From Faecalicatena contorta (GTDB taxonomy: Bacteria > Bacillota > Clostridia > Lachnospirales > Lachnospiraceae): a stretch of 62,436 nt of DNA. Position numbers and translations under genes: made by a program. The notes beneath the pieces were generated by a model that was not told the origin of the DNA, made no database searches, and saw nothing but the letters and a program-made list of their open reading frames with translations. Each line of letters opens with the position of its first letter. Position 1 is the first letter of the stretch. Shown here piece after piece: positions 60,092-62,436 of the stretch. The stretch is from NCBI RefSeq assembly GCF_003149105.1, contig NZ_QGDS01000019.1, positions 1 to 62,436 on the forward strand, given 5' to 3'.

Positions 60092-60601
60092 TCATCCCAG
60101 TATTTTTATTGCTTCGTCTCCAAAATAATATCCTGCTCCTATAAATATCAGGTTCCATAAAAAGATTCCCAGAACAGAGCTTACCGTGTATTTCACAAAA
60201 TTCATCCGCACCATCCCGGCAGGAATAGATATGATAGTACGCACCATAGGCAGTAATTTGCTAACAAACACTCCAACACTGCCTTTTTCCCGCAGCATTT
60301 CCATTTTTTCCTCTATGACGGCCTGGTGCTTTGGAAATTTCTTAAAATAAAATCCCATTGCTTTCGGACCGCCCATCCTTCCAAGAAAGTATAGAATCCA
60401 ACTTCCTGTAAGTCCTGCCAGTACAGATAAAAGCATTACTAAAGGAAAACTGATTTTACCATTTGCAGCCCATATTCCCGCCAGGGGCATAATGATTCCT
60501 GCGGGGAATCCCGGCAGATTCATATATTCCAACAGAACAATCAGATATATGAAAAAGCAGCCATATTGAAGAAAATATTGGGTTAGTGTCTGTATATTCA
60601 T
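60092..60601 (-). CDS. DedA-family membrane protein
   Basis: This 169-residue protein has about five hydrophobic segments and the SNARE-associated/DedA pattern: YMNLPGFPAGIIMPLAGIW, SWILYFLGRMGGPKAM, the charged FKKFPKHQAVIEEKM, and VGVFVSKLLPMVRTIISIPAGMVRM. DedA proteins are implicated in lipid scrambling and envelope homeostasis. The ATG at 60601 has AAGGAGG in front; the frame extends 24 codons upstream through a large hairpin but without a better start. It lies 13 bases ahead of the GT4 gene, so the two are co-transcribed. Confidence 0.9.
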   Translation of the reverse strand: MNIQTLTQYFLQYGCFFIYLIVLLEYMNLPGFPAGIIMPLAGIWAANGKISFPLVMLLSVLAGLTGSWILYFLGRMGGPKAMGFYFKKFPKHQAVIEEKMEMLREKGSVGVFVSKLLPMVRTIISIPAGMVRMNFVKYTVSSVLGIFLWNLIFIGAGYYFGDEAIKILG

Positions 60602-60606
60602 AAAAA

Positions 60607-60660
60607 CAGCCTCCTTTAGAATTCTGTTATCAGAATAAAGCAGAATTCTAAAGGAGGCTG
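60607..60660 (-). promoter_or_regulatory. 20-bp perfect hairpin that buries the dedA ribosome binding site
   Basis: CAGCCTCCTTTAGAATTCTG (60607-60626) and its exact reverse complement (60641-60660) flank a 14-base loop. In the dedA mRNA the 3' arm contains AAGGAGG and is followed by TTTTT and the start codon. The structure could block translation or act as an intrinsic terminator. Confidence 0.8.
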
Positions 60661-60968
60661 ATATAAGAAGCAAAAGAAATCCTTAAGAAGTTATAAGATT
60701 TTATGAATAAGAAGGCGCTAAAGCGGGGGATTCCCGAACGTTTAAACAGTTCCAGCATCCCATCACTGTCTTTACGCACAACTTTTAAAATCAGTTTTGA
60801 ATGCACAAATTTCATTATGTACGCCAATTTCACACACTGCCTTTTGGCACTATAAAATCACTGTTCATATCTATCTTTTCTCCCGGTACTTGACGGTCGG
60901 ACACTCTTATATAGCTTATACATTTTTTGATTGAGTGGCAGTCCTTACTCCTTACCACTCGAATCATG
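60661..60968. other. Leader region of dedA, no gene seen
   Basis: This is AT-rich sequence upstream of the dedA hairpin and downstream of an orphan leftward gene. It has short open frames without ribosome binding sites. I see no convincing promoter, though the dedA promoter must lie here or further upstream. Confidence 0.4.
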
Positions 60969-61322
60969 TCAGACCCTTTCAAAATGGGTAATATCAATAT
61001 CCGCTATCGTTAAACTCATCCTTGGATTTCCCAATCTATACCTAACCTCTTTAAGTACCTCTTCATATGCATTCCAATAATTCGTTGAAGTTGCTATTTC
61101 ATGGGGTACTCTTGTACTATCAATTGTAATAACATTTGTGTTGTTAAGTTCTTCATCGTCTTGACCAACAACATAGCTTTCTTGTATGTCTCCTGAAATG
61201 CGAATACCGGTTTGTTCATATACTTTTTCTGAAGCCATATTCCAAATATTCCCAACAATAGGTATTGAATAATATCGGGGGTCAAGTCCAAAAAATGAAA
61301 CAGAGTAATTTTCAGTAATCAT
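60969..61322 (-). CDS. Uncharacterised 117-residue protein
   Basis: I do not recognise this protein. It has no signal peptide or membrane helix, is acidic, and contains FFGLDPRYYSIPIVGN near the start and LTIADIDITHFERV at the end. An AGGTGAATT site is properly placed before ATG 61322. Codon use is AT-rich. It stands alone between the dedA leader and the cold-shock gene and may be an accessory or phage-type gene, but nothing in its neighbours says so. Confidence 0.6.
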   Translation of the reverse strand: MITENYSVSFFGLDPRYYSIPIVGNIWNMASEKVYEQTGIRISGDIQESYVVGQDDEELNNTNVITIDSTRVPHEIATSTNYWNAYEEVLKEVRYRLGNPRMSLTIADIDITHFERV

Positions 61323-61473
61323 AATTCACCTGCAATACACTTTTATAACAGTATATGTCTCTCTGACAAAACGGTTAAATATGAGTATCCGGCACCAGAT
61401 CATGGCGTGAATCTAAATATGGCACTGAAACAGAATCTAAAGAAAAGTAAAATCCAATATATCCTATTTCCCC
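61323..61473. other. Divergent intergenic region upstream of cspA
   Basis: AT-rich, between the divergent orphan gene and the csp promoter. No clear feature beyond the start-side signals of the flanking genes. Confidence 0.4.
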
Positions 61474-61502
61474 TTGACTTCTTTTTGTTTTAGTATTATA
61501 CT
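61474..61502 (+). promoter_or_regulatory. Promoter of the cold-shock gene
   Basis: TTGACT (61474-61479), 17 bases, TATACT (61497-61502). The resulting leader of about 120 bases is AU-rich and long, as in other cold-shock mRNAs where leader structure governs cold induction. Confidence 0.78.
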
Positions 61503-61630
61503 ATAAAAGTATTTTAAATAAAGTTTTGATTTCGCATATTTTTTGTAAGTCATTATTGTATTGATGATTTACAAAAGATATGTGATTTTTTTATTTTATG
61601 AAATATAATAAAATGAAGGAGGTAGCTTTC

Positions 61631-61834
61631 ATGAATAAAGGTACCGTAAAATGGTTTAACGCACAAAAAGGATTTGGATTTATCACTAACGAGGCAAATG
61701 GAGAAGATGTATTTGTACATTTTTCAGGTCTTGCAATGGACGGTTTTAAGTCCTTAGAGGATGGTCAGTCAGTAACATTTGATACAGCAAAGGGAAACCG
61801 TGGTTTACAAGCTGTAAATGTATGTGTTGCATAA
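61631..61834 (+). CDS. cspA: Cold-shock protein of the CspA family
   Basis: This 67-residue single-strand nucleic-acid-binding protein acts as an RNA chaperone at low temperature. RNP1 KGFGFI (about 13-18) and RNP2 VFVHF (about 29-33) are intact, within an OB fold that starts [12 protein letters not shown]. The ATG at 61631 has a perfect AAGGAGG; the frame begins 11 codons earlier without one. Length is typical. Confidence 0.96.
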   Translation: MNKGTVKWFNAQKGFGFITNEANGEDVFVHFSGLAMDGFKSLEDGQSVTFDTAKGNRGLQAVNVCVA

Positions 61835-62268
61835 ATGGCAATCTTCAATATTGTATCTAAAGTGAAAAATAATTAGATATTAATAATTCTGTATATTAAT
61901 TAGTCAAAGCTATGATTAGTAATGCAGCTAAGTCGGCGGGGTTTATTTATATATTCCCTGCTGGCTCAACCTAAATAGAGCCATTTCAAATCAGACAATC
62001 CGCATATCTTACTCTTACTTATTTTCAAACTATAAAACATTATTACATAATATGGGAAACATATAAAAAAGAGACACCTAAGTGCCTCCTGTCCTATTCC
62101 TTATCGGGTTTGTCAAGTAAAATGTGTAAATTTTGATTTTTTATAATACCGGTGTTCATGCACCGGTATTTTCATGAGTTCAGCCTTGCTTTCTCCCCGT
62201 CAACGGGGGCGGCCCATTTTAGGGTACCACAATCAGACCATCCGTATATGATGGTGGTTGTTAGATTC
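61835..62268. other. Region between cspA and the IS256-family transposase end
   Basis: The left part (to about 62100) shows no gene. From about 62107 the sequence GTTTGTCAAGTAAAATGTGTAAA resembles the terminal inverted repeat of IS256-family elements, which carry a TGTGTAAA core. A hairpin AATACCGGTG/CACCGGTATT at 62145-62170 lies between that end and the transposase stop and may terminate its transcript. Confidence 0.5.
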
Positions 62269-62436
62269 TTAGACTCTTTCATATTTTCGAATTCTTGGCT
62301 GGATTTTCGGATCTACATCCAACTGGTTTCTCACCAGTGCCCAGCTATGTACATGACCTCCTTCCCATTTCTTATATAGCTCTGTTATTCGCAGATACAG
62401 CAGTTTTAGCAATGCGTTCTCGTTCGGAAATGCTCC
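62269..62436 (-). mobile_element. IS256-family transposase, C-terminal part (cut by window edge)
   Basis: The last 168 bases encode 55 residues and a stop on the minus strand. They begin GAFPNENALLKLLYL and continue RITELYKKWEG to ALVRNQLDV, the conserved C-terminal helix region of IS256 (mutator-type) transposases. The frame is open to the window edge, so the element extends to the right. Intactness cannot be judged. Confidence 0.85.

Overview
The window looks like the chromosome of a strictly anaerobic, spore-forming, gut-type Clostridia, most likely Lachnospiraceae. The reasons are the gene content (class III ribonucleotide reductase, glycyl-radical hydroxyproline dehydratase, [FeFe]-hydrogenase maturases, dipicolinate synthase subunit A, an ECF transporter, a tyrosyl T-box), the AGGAGG-type ribosome binding sites and the many TTGACA/TATAAT promoters. 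The genus cannot be fixed from the sequence alone.

Layout. 1-1700: a tandem rRNA-type promoter firing leftward off the window, two tRNA-Ser genes and dpaA. 1879-8733: leftward housekeeping genes for isoprenoid precursors (ispD), tRNA t6A (tsaD, a tsaB-rimI fusion, tsaE), tRNA 3' processing (rnz) and the last two purine steps, done by a stand-alone AICAR transformylase plus a PurO-type IMP cyclohydrolase. 8814-11904: membrane and LUD-domain proteins. 11985-14064: a small accessory patch with a decayed aminoglycoside adenylyltransferase gene and a RelA/SpoT-fold gene paired with a small partner, bracketed by two similar terminators. 14094-25138: rpsI-rplM, a GH13 glycosidase, tyrS with its T-box, nagB, truA, ecfTA2A1, an EamA transporter, a cyclophilin and a peptidase-like protein. 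25366-27986 (rightward): a shared sugar-ABC ATPase, a CdaR-like regulator and a membrane protein.

28114-31631: trxB and nrdD. NrdD carries its own C-terminal CPNC redoxin domain, and two NrdR-box-like sites lie upstream of its promoter. 31873-37546: the oppABCDF operon. 37726-40850: GH127 translationally coupled to nrdG2, the probable NrdD activase. 41710-47608: a probable hydroxyproline salvage locus, with hypE and hypD making pyrroline-5-carboxylate and proC reducing it to proline. It also holds ppnP, an acylphosphatase and a GntR/FCD regulator whose likely operators (TTGTATACAA, 19-bp spacing) lie at both its own promoter and that of ppnP-proC. 48605-52942: a leader RNA with a strong early terminator, then a TM1266-type regulator gene and hydE, hydG, hydF. 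53285-60601: a D,D-carboxypeptidase, a CPBP protease, a two-component system and a lipid/glycolipid group (DUF374, GT4, DedA). 60969-62436: an orphan ORF, a cold-shock gene and the end of an IS256-family element.

The most unusual signals are not genes. A structured repeat of about 125 bp occurs three times (18415, 44137, 48774), each time in the same polarity and immediately beyond the T-tract of an intrinsic terminator. Other points of interest are the hyd leader RNA, the 19-bp-phased operator arrays, the bracketed RelA-like module and a 20-bp perfect hairpin that buries the dedA ribosome binding site.
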